Positions 17,047 through 26,106 of a stretch of DNA of 64,000 nucleotides are shown piece after piece. The first letter of the stretch is position 1; every line of letters begins with the position of its first letter. The notes under the pieces are model-generated. The model saw only the letters and a list, made by a program, of their open reading frames with translations. It was not told the origin of the DNA and ran no database searches. The position numbers and the translations under genes were made by a program. This DNA is from Sphingopyxis sp. PET50 (GTDB lineage: Bacteria > Pseudomonadota > Alphaproteobacteria > Sphingomonadales > Sphingomonadaceae), in assembly GCF_025244705.1 (NCBI RefSeq), contig NZ_CP104207.1:1054001-1118000 (forward strand), given 5' to 3'.

Positions 17047-18850
17047 ATGCCCGTCTATCGCGCTCCCGTCCAAGACACGCTGTTCCTCATCAACGAAGTG
17101 CTCGGGATCGAGCGCTATGCGGATCTGCCCGGCTTCGCCAACGCCAGCCCCGACATGGTCGAGGCGGTGCTGACCGAAGCGGGCAAATTCTGCGAGGAAG
17201 TGCTGTTCCCGATCAACTATTCGGGCGATCAGGAAGGCTGCACGCGCCACGACGACGGCAGCGTGACGACGCCCAAGGGCTTCAAGGAAGCGTACAAGGC
17301 CTATTGCGACGCCGGCTGGACCCTGCTCACCCAGCCCGAAGAATTCGGCGGGCAGGGCCTGCCGCATGTCGTCGGCTTCCCGGTCGAGGAGTTCCGCATG
17401 GCCGCGAACCAGGCCTTCTCCATGTATCCGGGGCTGACGCAGGCTGCGGTCGCGGCGATCCTGGTCAAGGGCAGCGACGAGCAGAAGGCGACCTATGTCC
17501 CCAAGATGATCTCGGGCGAATGGGGCGGGACGATGAACCTGACCGAGCCGCATTGCGGCACCGACCTCGGCCTCATCCGTACCCGCGCGGTGCCGAACGG
17601 CGACGGCAGCTATGCGGTGACCGGCACGAAGATCTTCATCTCGTCGGGCGAGCACGACCTCACCGACAATATCGTCCACCTCGTGCTGGCAAAGACCCCC
17701 GACGCGCCCGACAGCGTGAAGGGCATCTCGCTGTTCATCGTGCCCAAGTTTCTCGTCAATGCGGACGGCTCGCTCGGCGCGCGCAACACGCTGCAATGCG
17801 GCTCGATCGAGCACAAGATGGGCATCCACGCCAATTCGACCTGCGTGATGAATTACGACGGCGCCACCGGCTGGATGGTCGGCGAGGAGAACAAGGGCCT
17901 CGCCGCGATGTTCGTGATGATGAACGCCGCGCGGCTCGGCGTCGGCATCCAGGGGCTGGGGCAGGCCGAAATCGCGTTCCAGAACGCCGTGCAATATGCG
18001 CAGGACCGCCGCCAGGGCCGCGCGCTGACCGGCCCCGCCGATCCGCAGGAAAAGGCTGATCCCTTGTTCGTTCACCCCGACGTCCGCCGCATGCTGATGG
18101 ACGGCAAGGCGACGGTCGAGGGGCTGCGCGCGCTCTGCCTGTGGGGCGCGCTGCAGGTCGACCTCGCGCATGTCGCCGAAACCGAAGAGGAACGCCAGCA
18201 GGCCGATGACCTCGTCAGCCTGCTCACCCCCGTCATCAAGGGCTATGGCACCGACAAGGGCTATGAGGTCGCGACCAACGCGCAGCAGGTGTTCGGCGGC
18301 CACGGCTACATCGAGGAACAGGGCATGTCGCAATATGTCCGCGATGCCCGCATCACGATGATCTACGAGGGCGCCAACGGCGTTCAGGCGATGGACCTCG
18401 TCGGGCGCAAGCTGGCGCAGAACGGCGGCCGCGCGGTGCAGGCACTGTTCGCCGTCGTCGACGGCGAGTGCGTGCGCGCGAAGGCCATTCCCGAACTCGC
18501 CGATTTCGCGCAGCGGCTCGAAAAGGCGAATGGCGAGCTCAAGGCCGCGACGATGTGGTTCATGGCGAACGGCATGGCGAACCCGAACAATGTCGGCAGC
18601 CGGCGCGCATCACTATATGCATATCATGGGCATCGTCGCGCTGGGTTCGATGTGGCTGATGATGGCCGAAGCGGCGCAGAAGGCGCTGGCCGAGGGCCGC
18701 GGCGACAAGGCGTTCCTGGAGGCCAAGCTGGTCACCGCGGGCCATTTCGCCGAACGCTTCATGCCCGACGCGGGCGCGCTCCGCCGAAAGATCGAGGCGG
18801 GCAGCGAGGCGATGATGGCGCTGACGCCCGAGCAGTTCCACGCGGCGTGA
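17047..18850 (+). CDS. acyl-CoA dehydrogenase (long form with extra C-terminal domain), frameshifted
   Basis: FAD-dependent alpha,beta-dehydrogenation of an acyl-CoA. This is the roughly 600-residue type: it begins MPVYRAPVQDTLFLINEVLG, has TEPHCGTDLG, FISSGEHDL, and the C-terminal flavoprotein pattern QVFGGHGYIEEQGMSQYVRD followed by ITMIYEGANGVQAMDLVGRK. Near 18598 one extra base shifts the frame. The protein continues as GAHHYMHIMGIVALGSMWLM and ends TPEQFHAA at 18850. It follows the MerR regulator by 64 bp. The substrate chain length is not readable. Confidence 0.9.
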
Positions 18851-18896
18851 TCGTCGGGCGGGCGCAAGGTCGGCTTTGGGGTGGATATAAGACATT

Positions 18897-19006
18897 CCCC
18901 TCCCTTTTAGGGAGGGGTTAGGGGTGGGTGGCGAGCGTAGCGAGCAAGAGGAAGAGCGCCGCCTTCGGCGGCCACCCACCCCCGGCCCCTCCCTTGCAGG
19001 GAGGGG
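18897..19006. repeat. intergenic palindromic repeat, family C
   Basis: The left arm CCCCTCCCTTTTAGGGAGGG continues into GGGGTGGGTGGC. The right arm is GCCACCCACCCCCGGCCCCT then CCCTTGCAGGGAGGGG. Relatives lie at 29984-30119 and 55115-55211. Confidence 0.88.
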
Positions 19007-19099
19007 AGAACGAGCGTCCGCTCCCGCCGGAAACCGGTCGATTTCCCTCAGCACAAGCCACCGCCGCAACCAAAAGCATCGCGGCGCGTGTTGGCGATC

Positions 19100-20585
19100 A
19101 TGAGCGAGGGCGCGCTTTCCCCGATCGTCGTCGAGGGCCGGAACTGCTGGCGGATCGAACGCGCCGACAAGGCACGGATGATCGTCGATGCCGCCGATTA
19201 TTATGCGCTGCTCCGGCAACTGATGGACGATGCGAAAGAACGCATCCTGCTCATCGGCTGGGACTTCGATCCGCGCATCCCGCTGTGCCCCGACGACAAG
19301 GGGGAGGGGGAGGCGCTCGGTGACTATCTGCTGCGCCTCGCGCACGGCCGCCCCGACCGCGATATCGACATCCTCCGCTGGAATTTCGGCGGGCTCAAAC
19401 AATTCCTCTCGTGCGGCCATCATCTCGATGATCGCGCGTTGGAAACTCACCCGCTCGATCAGTTTCCGCATGGACAGCGCGCATCCCTTCGGGTGCAGCC
19501 ATCATCAGAAGGTCGCGGTGTTCGACGACCATCTGGCGGTGTGCGGCGGCATCGACGTCGCCGCGCGCCGCTGGGACACGCGCGATCACCCCGATGCCGA
19601 TCCGCGCCGGACCGATCCCGACGGCAAGCCCTATATGCCCTGGCACGATTCGACGATGATCCTCGCCGGACCCGTCGGCAATGCGCTCGCCGAGCTCGGC
19701 AACGAACGCTGGCAGCGCGCGACGAAGAAGCCGCTACGCGAGGTGAAGGGCGATGGCGAGAACTGGCCTGACGCGCTCGAACCCGATTTCTTCGGCGTTG
19801 ATGTCGCGATTTCGCGCACCCGCGCCGAATATGACGGTTATGAGGAAATCCGCGAGATCGAGCGGCTCTATCTCGACATGATCGCGGCCGCCAGACGCTT
19901 CATCTATTTCGAGAATCAATATTTCACGAGCGCCAGGATCGCCGCGGCGATCGCCGAGCGGCTGAACGAGGACGATCCGCCCGAATTTGTGATGGTGATG
20001 CCGAAAACCGCCGACGGCTGGCTGGAACAGATGGCGATGGACGCCGCGCGCGTGCAGCTGGTGCGCGAGATCGCCAAGGCGAAGCACGGCGACCGCCTGC
20101 GCGTCTATGTCCCGCACACCGCGGGCGGCGATCCCATTTATGTTCACGCCAAGACGGCGATCGTCGACGACCGGATGATCCGCGTCGGCTCGGCGAACAT
20201 GAACAACCGCTCGATGGGGCTCGACAGCGAATGCGACGTGACGATCGACGCCGCGCTGCCCGCGAACACCGGGATCGAGCCGAAGATCCGGGCCTTGCGC
20301 GAATCGCTGATCGCCGAGCATCTGGGCGCCGAACCCGCGATGGTCGGGCGCCATCATGAAACGACCGGATCGCTGATCGGCGCGATCGAGGCGCTGCGGG
20401 GCGACGGGCGCTCGCTCGAACTGCTCGACCTGACCAAACCGGGACCGTTCGACGAATATATCGCCGAGCATGAGCTGCTCGATCCCGAAAGCCCCGACGC
20501 GATGTTCGAAGCGATCCCCGAACGCGGGATGCGCAAGAACTGGCACAAGGGGAAGGCGTGGATCAGGCGGATGCGCGGCCGCTGA
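19100..20585 (+). CDS. phospholipase D / cardiolipin synthase-like protein, frameshifted
   Basis: A phospholipase D superfamily enzyme (phosphodiester hydrolysis or transphosphatidylation). Two HKD motifs are present: SHHQKVAVFDDHLAVCGG and VHAKTAIVDDRMIRVGSANM (followed by NNRSMGLDSE). The N-terminal part (residues 1-110, ILLIGWDFDPRIPL, DIDILRWNFGG) is in one frame and the rest in the next. One extra base lies somewhere in 19405-19440. The ATG at 19100 fits. The reconstruction is about 494 residues. No signal peptide or membrane segment is obvious, so it resembles secreted-type PLD proteins without a leader more than Cls. Confidence 0.85.
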
Positions 20586-20651
20586 TCGCGCGCCTTTTGC
20601 CTGTGACCATCGGCACTTGCGGTGGCGGCGTGCCGCCATATGATGCGACCG

Positions 20652-21682
20652 ATGAGTGACCTCGATACCAGTCCGGGAGCGGGGAGGCGGCTTTCCGCCT
20701 TCATCAGCCATCACAGCTCGCAGGTCGCGGTCGCGCGGCGGCTGAAGGGCTTGCTCAGGGAACGCGGCATCGACGGCTGGCTGGCGCCCGACGATATCGC
20801 GGCAGGCACCGCTTTTGATCAGGCGATCCTCGACCAGATCGCAAGGTCGGATGCCATCGTCCTGCTTTTCTGCGCGCAATCGGACCAGTCGCGGCATGTG
20901 AAGCGCGAGCTGATGCTGGGCGAGGATGGCGACAAGGTGATCCTGCCGGTGCGGCTGGAGGATGTTTCGGCGCAGGGGCTCGCCTATTGGCTCAAGGATT
21001 ATCAGTGGATCGACTGGTTCGCGGGCGAGGAGCAGGCGGTCGAACGGATCGTCGCGGCGATGACCGGCGCTCCCGCCAAAGCCGCGCGTGCGGCACCGGT
21101 ACTGGCAGCGGCGCTGGCGCCCCTGCAACGCCCGCATCGCGTCGCCCCCTGCTCCCGGGGCTGGGCGCGGTTGCGTTGGCGGCTCTGGTCGCGGGCGGCT
21201 TCTGGTGGATGGGCGGTACCGGAAAGAGCAGTGGCGATCCTAATGCCGCCGTCGCGGACAACCCCATCGAACCCGGCATCTGGACGAGCAAGCGCGAAGT
21301 CGTGAAAATCCTGTTCCCGGAGGAAATCGCGCCCGAGTATGAAAAACAGTTCAAGACGCTGTTGGAAACCGATCCCGATCCCGAAGATTGTATCGCGACC
21401 GAGGTCGCGGCGAAACCCGACGTCAAGCTCTTCGATCCCGAGAATAACGGGAGCTGTACCATCGGCTCGTTCAAGATGAATGGCGGGCGGATCAGTGGCT
21501 ATCTGAACTGCAAGATCGCGGGCGATTCCAACGGCAATCTGCAGGTGACGGTGCGTGGGACCTATACCCGCACCAGCATGGAGTTCGACAATATCGTCAC
21601 CATGCAGACCAGCCAGGGCATGGTCCGTTTCCGCAGCCATGAAACCCAGAAATGGCTTCGCGGGCCGTCCTGTACCGCCTGA
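20652..21682 (+). CDS. TIR domain - transmembrane - DUF3617 fusion protein, frameshifted
   Basis: Residues about 13-120 form a TIR domain: RLSAFISHHSSQVAVARRLK, GIDGWLAPDD, ILDQIARSDAIVLLFCAQS, and SRHVKRELMLG, whose Glu86 lies where TIR NAD-hydrolases keep their catalytic glutamate. An Ala/Pro-rich linker and one helix (LGAVALAALVAGGFWWM) follow. The C-terminal 140 residues match the DUF3617 pattern (EPGIWTSK, CIATEVAAKPDVKLFD, GGRISGYLNC, GTYTRTSMEFD). One base appears to be missing near 21115-21125, between TIR and the helix. The predicted topology has TIR in the cytoplasm and DUF3617 in the periplasm. Two separate genes are a less likely alternative. Confidence 0.75.
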
Positions 21683-22534
21683 TCAGTCCGCCAGCGACAG
21701 GATGTGCCGCGCCTGCTTGAGGTGCGGGGCATCGACCATCTTGCCGTCGACCTGCAGCACCCCGGCGCCGGGATTGGAGGCGAAGGCGTCGACGATCGCC
21801 TGCGCGCGCGCGACCTCTTCGGCGGCGGGGGTGAAGGCGGCGTTGATCGGGCCGACCTGCGACGGGTGGATCGCCATCATGCCGGTAAAGCCGTCGCGCC
21901 GCGCGCGCGCCGCATAGGCGGCGAGCCCGGGCTCGTCCTTGATCGCGGGGAAGACGGTGTCGATTGCGGCGGTGCCGGCGGCGTGGGCGGCGAACAGCGT
22001 CATCGCGCGTGCGACCTGATAGGGTGCGGTATAGCCGCCGTCGGCCTCGCGGCTCGTCGTGGCGCCGATCGCGGCGGGCAGATCCTCGGCGCCCCAGGTC
22101 AGGCCGACGAGCCGGTCCCTCACCTCGCGATAGCTGCCGAGGGTGAAGATCGCGGCGGGGGTTTCGGTCGCGATCGGCAGGATCGGCGGCAGCGAGACAT
22201 CGCCCGCGGATTCGCTGCGCAGGATCGTGTCGAGCTGCTGGATGCTCGGCGCGCCCTCGGCCTTGGGCAGCATGATCGCGTCGGGGCGGGCACCGACGAT
22301 CGCCACGACGTCGGCGGCGGTCAGATGACCGTCGAGCGGATTGACGCGCACCAGCGTGATGACCGCGCGTGTCCCCGCCAGATAGTCGGCGATCGCGGCG
22401 CGCGCGGCCTCCTTGTTCGCGAGCGACACCGAATCCTCGAGGTCGAGGATGATCGCATCGGCGCCCGACGCGGCGGCCTTGGCGAAGCGTTCGGGGCGGT
22501 CGCCGGGGACGAAGAGGAGGGAGCGCAGGCGCAT
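21683..22534 (-). CDS. CoA-ester lyase, HpcH/HpaI (CitE-like) family
   Basis: A 283-residue CitE-like lyase of the (citra)malyl-CoA/methylmalyl-CoA lyase group. RSLLFVPGDRPERFAKAA is the family opening, DAIILDLEDSV holds magnesium-binding acidic residues, and LVRVNPLDG, ATETPAAIF, LTWGAEDLPAAIGA and AIHPSQVGPINAAFTP follow. The start is ATG at 22534 and overlaps the stop of the MaoC gene (TGATG). As the next gene after a MaoC hydratase, it could cleave citramalyl-CoA to pyruvate and acetyl-CoA. That specificity is inferred. Confidence 0.9.
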   Translation of the reverse strand: MRLRSLLFVPGDRPERFAKAAASGADAIILDLEDSVSLANKEAARAAIADYLAGTRAVITLVRVNPLDGHLTAADVVAIVGARPDAIMLPKAEGAPSIQQLDTILRSESAGDVSLPPILPIATETPAAIFTLGSYREVRDRLVGLTWGAEDLPAAIGATTSREADGGYTAPYQVARAMTLFAAHAAGTAAIDTVFPAIKDEPGLAAYAARARRDGFTGMMAIHPSQVGPINAAFTPAAEEVARAQAIVDAFASNPGAGVLQVDGKMVDAPHLKQARHILSLAD

Positions 22535-22987
22535 CAGGCGGCCTTCCTCTGGATCAGCGCGGATCGCTCGCACTGGCAAACGATCTCATCGCGCTGGTTG
22601 ATCGCCTTGTGCAGGAAGGTCACGATTCCCGCATTCGGCCGCGATTTGGACTCCTTGAGCCCGATGACCTCGCTCGTCGCATAAAGCGTGTCGCCGATGA
22701 ACACCGGCTTGGGCATCACCAGCTTGTCGTACCCCAGGTTCGCGACGAGCGTACCGAGCGTCGTATCGCCGACCGACAGCCCGACCATCAGGCTGAAGGT
22801 GAAGGTGCCGTTGACGAGGATCTGCCCGAACTCCGACGCCTTCGCCGCCTCGATGTCGAGGTGCAGGGGCTGCGGATTGTGCGTCATCGTCGTGAACAGC
22901 AGATTGTCGGTCTCGGTCACCGTGCGGCGGATGTCGTGCGTCAACGTATCGCCGATCGCCCATTCGTCGAAATATCTGCTTAGCCAT
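22534..22987 (-). CDS. MaoC family dehydratase, frameshifted near the N-terminus
   Basis: A hot-dog fold enoyl-CoA hydratase of about 150 residues. Conserved stretches are [29 protein letters not shown] (hydratase catalytic region), [20 protein letters not shown] and [19 protein letters not shown]. The family start is recovered only with one frame change: ATG at 22987 reads MAK, one extra base lies at 22978, then [15 protein letters not shown] continues. It sits between the biotin carboxylase and CitE-like lyase genes on the same strand, so it belongs to the same catabolic operon. Confidence 0.85.
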
Positions 22988-22995
22988 AATGAACT

Positions 22996-23083
22996 CCGTT
23001 CGCCCTGAGCTTGTCGAAGGGCCGTTCTTGTCTTGTGACGTTAGAAGGAAGGTCGGTGCTTCGACAAGCTCAGCACGAACGGG
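22996..23083. repeat. palindromic repeat, family B
   Basis: Arms CCGTTCGCCCTGAGCTTGTC (then GAAGG) and CTTCGACAAGCTCAGCACGA (then ACGGG) lie between the MaoC and biotin carboxylase genes, inside a probable operon. Confidence 0.92.
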
Positions 23084-23092
23084 TCTGGAACA

Positions 23093-25044
23093 TCATTCGT
23101 CCTTCTCGATCCGCACCAGCAACGCTTCCACCTGCACCTGCGCGCCCGCCGTTGCGTTCAACTCGGCGACGATTCCGTCAAACGGCGCGGTCAGGCTATG
23201 CTCCATCTTCATCGCCTCGAGCGTCAGCAATTTCTGCCCCTTGGCGACCGTATCGCCCGCGGCAACATCGACCGCGATGACCTTGCCGGGCATCGGCGAG
23301 AGGATGTCGCCGTCATGGGCCTGAAGCTGACCCGCGCCGTCTGAACGAAGCGACACAAGGGAGGGATTGCCTTGCCAGGTAATCTGGACCCCCCGTTCCA
23401 CTTCGTCATAGGCGATCGGGAAAACAAGCGTCTCATCCCACAGATCGATGTTACGCGCCTCGCCGTTGACATAAACGGTGGCATTGCGCCGGGGTTCGGC
23501 ATTCAGCCTGAAAGCGCGCGCGCGGAGCGGTCGTCTGGCATGCCGCGGGGTGCCGGGCGGGTGATATTTGCGGTTCGCGTCTCTCTTTTCCGCCGCCGAC
23601 TGCAGCGTTTCGTTGCACAACAGTCCCGTGGCGTCGAGCGATGGCGGCTGCGGGGCAAGGTTCCGACGCCAGCAGATCGTCGATATTGGCCGCGATCGCG
23701 CCAGTATCCATCACGCCATTGCGAAAATCCGGTAGGTCGAGAAGCCGATGGACGAGATCCGGCATTGGTCACGATGCCATGCGTGCGCAGAGCCGAGCCA
23801 AGGCAGATCTGCAATCCGTCGATCGCGTCGTCCCGATCATAGGCGTGGACGATGACCTTTGCGATCATCGGATCATAATAGGGCGTGATCGTCGCGCCTT
23901 GCTCGACCCCGGTGTCCAGCCGCGTGGTGCTGTGGATGCGCGGCGCGTCGAAGCGCATCAGATCCAGTCGCCCGATCGAGGGCAGGAAGCCCTTCGCCGG
24001 GTCTTCGGCATAAAGCCGCGCTTCCATCGCCCAGCCGTTGATCGCCAGTTCATCCTGCGTCAGCGGGATCGGCTCGCCCGATGCGACGCGGAGCTGCCAT
24101 TCGACCAGGTCGACCCCGGTGATCTCCTCGGTCACCGGATGCTCGACCTGCAGGCGCGTGTTCATTTCCATGAACCAGATGCGGTCGGCGCGCAGGCCCT
24201 CGCTGGCGTCGGCGATGAACTCGATCGTCCCCGCGCCGACATAGTCGACCGCCTTCGCCGCGCACACAGCGGCAGCGCAGAGATCGGCGCGCGTCGCTTC
24301 GTCCATGCCGGGGGCAGGGGCTTCCTCGATCACCTTCTGGTGACGCCGCTGCAGCGAGCAGTCGCGCTCGAACAGATGGACGACATTGCCGTGCGTATCG
24401 CCGAACACCTGCACCTCGATATGGCGCGGGGTCAGGATATATTTCTCGATCAGTACATGATCGTTGCCGAACGACGCCGCTGCTTCGCGCTGGCACGAAG
24501 CGAGGGCGTCGGCAAAGTCCGCCGCGGCATCGACCTTGCGCATCCCCTTGCCGCCGCCACCCGCGACCGCCTTGATGAGAACGGGATAGCCGATCTCGGC
24601 CGCCTGCTCGGCGAGGAAGGCAGGGTCCTGATTCTCGCCCATATAGCCCGGCGTCACCGGCACCCCGGCCTCGGCCATCAGCTTCTTGGCGGCGTCCTTC
24701 AGGCCCATTGCGGTGATAGACGATGGCTTCGGCCCGACCCACACGAGTCCGGCATCGATTACAGACTGCGCAAATTCGGCATTCTCGGAGAGGAAGCCGT
24801 AACCCGGATGGATCGCCTCGGCCCCGGTTGCCTTGGCGGCCGCGATAATCTTCTCGCCGACCAGATAGGATTCGCGCGCCGACGACGGCCCGATATGCAC
24901 CGCCTCATCGGCCTCGCGCACATGCAGCGCCTTCGCGTCGGCGTCCGAATAGACCGCAACCGTCCGAATGCCCATCTCGCGCGCGGTGCGGATGATGCGG
25001 CAGGCGATCTCGCCGCGATTGGCGATGAGGAGGGACTGGATCAC
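23093..25044 (-). CDS. mccA: methylcrotonyl-CoA carboxylase biotin-containing subunit, two frameshifts
   Basis: Biotin carboxylase plus biotin carrier of an acyl-CoA carboxylase; with the neighbouring carboxyltransferase it is best read as 3-methylcrotonyl-CoA carboxylase. It has SLLIANRGEIACRIIRTARE, the ATP-grasp loop KAVAGGGGKGMR, EKYILTPRHIEVQVFGD, MNTRLQVEHPVTEEITG, and the biotinylation motif EAMKMEHS near the C-terminus. Two extra bases break the frame, near 23758-23762 (NADLVHRLLDLPDF follows) and in a G4 run near 23652-23655. The reconstruction is about 649 residues. The present start is GTG at 25044, overlapping the DUF559 stop (GTGA). A second, probably original, start copy stands at 25720. 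Confidence 0.9.
25015..25044. repeat. 30-bp flanking duplication, copy 1 (current mccA start)
   Basis: It encodes, on the minus strand, the first ten codons of mccA (MIQSLLIANR). It matches 25691-25720 at 27 of 30 positions, with 21 consecutive identical bases. Confidence 0.9.
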
Positions 25045-25487
25045 AGCCGATCCTCCCCGGAACGGGGAGGGGGACCATCCGCAGGATGGTGGAGGGGTAC
25101 AGGCGGTTTGCCTTGCCGTTCACTGATCTTCATCGCCCGTTCCTTGCACACTTCGATTATTCGCGTCACCGCGCTCTCCAGATTTGTCATGATCGCCGTT
25201 GCCGGAATCCGTAGCGTGGCCACATGTTGCGACCGCAGAAAATCGGTCCGAACGGCATCGCTCTTCGCCGCGATCTCACCATCATGCGCCTGCCCATCGA
25301 CCTCAATGGCCAGTCGAACGACCGGACAATAGAAATCAAGAATGTAGATGCCCGCCGGATGTTGCCGTCGATATTTGAATCCTCCTGGCCGTGATCGCAG
25401 AACCCGCCAGAGCATCATCTCGGGCAAGCTCATCTCGGTCCGCAGCTTGCGCGCGCGTTTCAGCGTCTCTCTCGGCCCGTTGATCAA
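25041..25487 (-). CDS. DUF559 domain protein (Vsr/PD-(D/E)XK-like endonuclease fold)
   Basis: A 148-residue DUF559 protein. It shows RETLKRARKLRTEMSLPEMM, LWRVLRSR, KYRRQHPAGIYILDFYCP and LAIEVDGQAHD. Asp51, Glu62 and Asp64 sit where Vsr-like PD-(D/E)XK enzymes keep their acidic residues. Nuclease activity is inferred from the fold. TTG at 25487 is the likely start, just outside a repeat copy; ATG at 25433 (MSLPEM) is an alternative. The last 20 or so residues (from VPLHHPADGPPPRSGEDRL) are translated from repeat sequence. The gene is inserted between the original mccA start and the present mccA, and its stop overlaps the mccA GTG. Confidence 0.85.
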   Translation of the reverse strand: MINGPRETLKRARKLRTEMSLPEMMLWRVLRSRPGGFKYRRQHPAGIYILDFYCPVVRLAIEVDGQAHDGEIAAKSDAVRTDFLRSQHVATLRIPATAIMTNLESAVTRIIEVCKERAMKISERQGKPPVPLHHPADGPPPRSGEDRL

Positions 25488-25690
25488 GCCAATCCTCCCC
25501 GGAACGGGGAGGGGGACCACCCGAAGGGTGGTGGAGGGATACAGGCGGGTAAGTTCGACCTCCGAAATCCAGTTCGTCCCCGCAAGAAATTAGGCCCCGT
25601 CTTCTCTAGGCTCACACCGCTGTGCATGCCTGCCCGTACCCCTCCACCATGCTTCGCATGGTCCCCCTCCCCGTACCGGGGAGGATCGCT
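25045..25690 (-). mobile_element. transposon-like insertion carrying DUF559, with inverted repeat ends
   Basis: On the minus strand the segment opens AGCGATCCTCCCCGGTACGG and ends in the inverted form of AGCCGATCCTCCCCGGAACG. The terminal repeats (25632-25690 and 25045-25104) are about 56 bp. A third copy (25492-25548), in the same orientation as the 25048 copy, precedes the DUF559 gene. The segment is flanked by a 30-bp imperfect duplication of the mccA start (25015-25044 and 25691-25720). No transposase gene is present, so DUF559 itself or a factor in trans would have to act. The model is inferred from repeat geometry. Confidence 0.75.
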
Positions 25691-25720
25691 GCGATTGGCG
25701 ATGAGGAGGGATTGGGTCAT
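25691..25720. repeat. 30-bp flanking duplication, copy 2 (relict original mccA start)
   Basis: On the minus strand this reads ATG then codons for TQSLLIANR, the start of MccA, but after codon ten it runs into repeat sequence. The ATG overlaps the stop of the upstream small gene by four bases (ATGA), the expected operon junction. This marks it as the original start. Confidence 0.88.
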
Positions 25721-26106
25721 TTGACAACCTGCAGGTAGATATATGCGATGGTGACTAGCGCGCCGCCGGTCGGAACAGCCCAACGCGTCACGAAACGAAC
25801 AATCGGCGCGCGACCCGCCTGTTTGTCGAGATGCTTCAGAAGCTGCTCTTTTACAAAACTGACTTCACCAAGCCCGTCGCCATGTTCCGCCAGATAGGCA
25901 TCCAGCTCCAGAACAATCTTTTGCCGGGCGATTCCCGGCCCGTGGCTGTCTTTCAAAGCGTTGAACACAAACACGCGGCGTTCCTGATCGAAGCGATGCT
26001 GCACGCTGTTTCGCTGCTTGATGTCCTCCATGTCGAGATAACCTCGAAAGGATTGAAGCTCGGACCCGATGGCCAACAAGTTTTCATAACGGCGCATTGG
26101 CATCAT
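25717..26106 (-). CDS. small protein of unknown function between the MCC subunit genes
   Basis: A 129-residue protein starting at the ATG that overlaps the mccB stop (TAATG, 26106). A hydrophilic, charged region (residues 10-95: SELQSFRGYLDMEDIKQRNS, RRVFVFNALKDSHGP, LELDAYLAEHGDGLGEVSFV) is followed by one C-terminal membrane helix (PTGGALVTIAYIYLQVV). Such a tail-anchored layout suggests a membrane-associated accessory protein. It was probably translationally coupled at both ends, to mccB and to the original mccA start at 25720. The family is not recognised. Confidence 0.75.
   Translation of the reverse strand: MMPMRRYENLLAIGSELQSFRGYLDMEDIKQRNSVQHRFDQERRVFVFNALKDSHGPGIARQKIVLELDAYLAEHGDGLGEVSFVKEQLLKHLDKQAGRAPIVRFVTRWAVPTGGALVTIAYIYLQVVK

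Noticed and set aside
20652..21120. TIR protein as part of a Thoeris or CBASS defence system
   Set aside because: No ThsA, cyclase, Cap effector or other defence gene lies within the neighbouring 10 kb, and the TIR is linked to a DUF3617 domain.
25484..25783. Minus-strand frame starting upstream of MTQSLLIANR as a separate gene
   Set aside because: After ten MccA codons it contains only repeat DNA and spacer. It is the relict of the original mccA start, not a functional gene.
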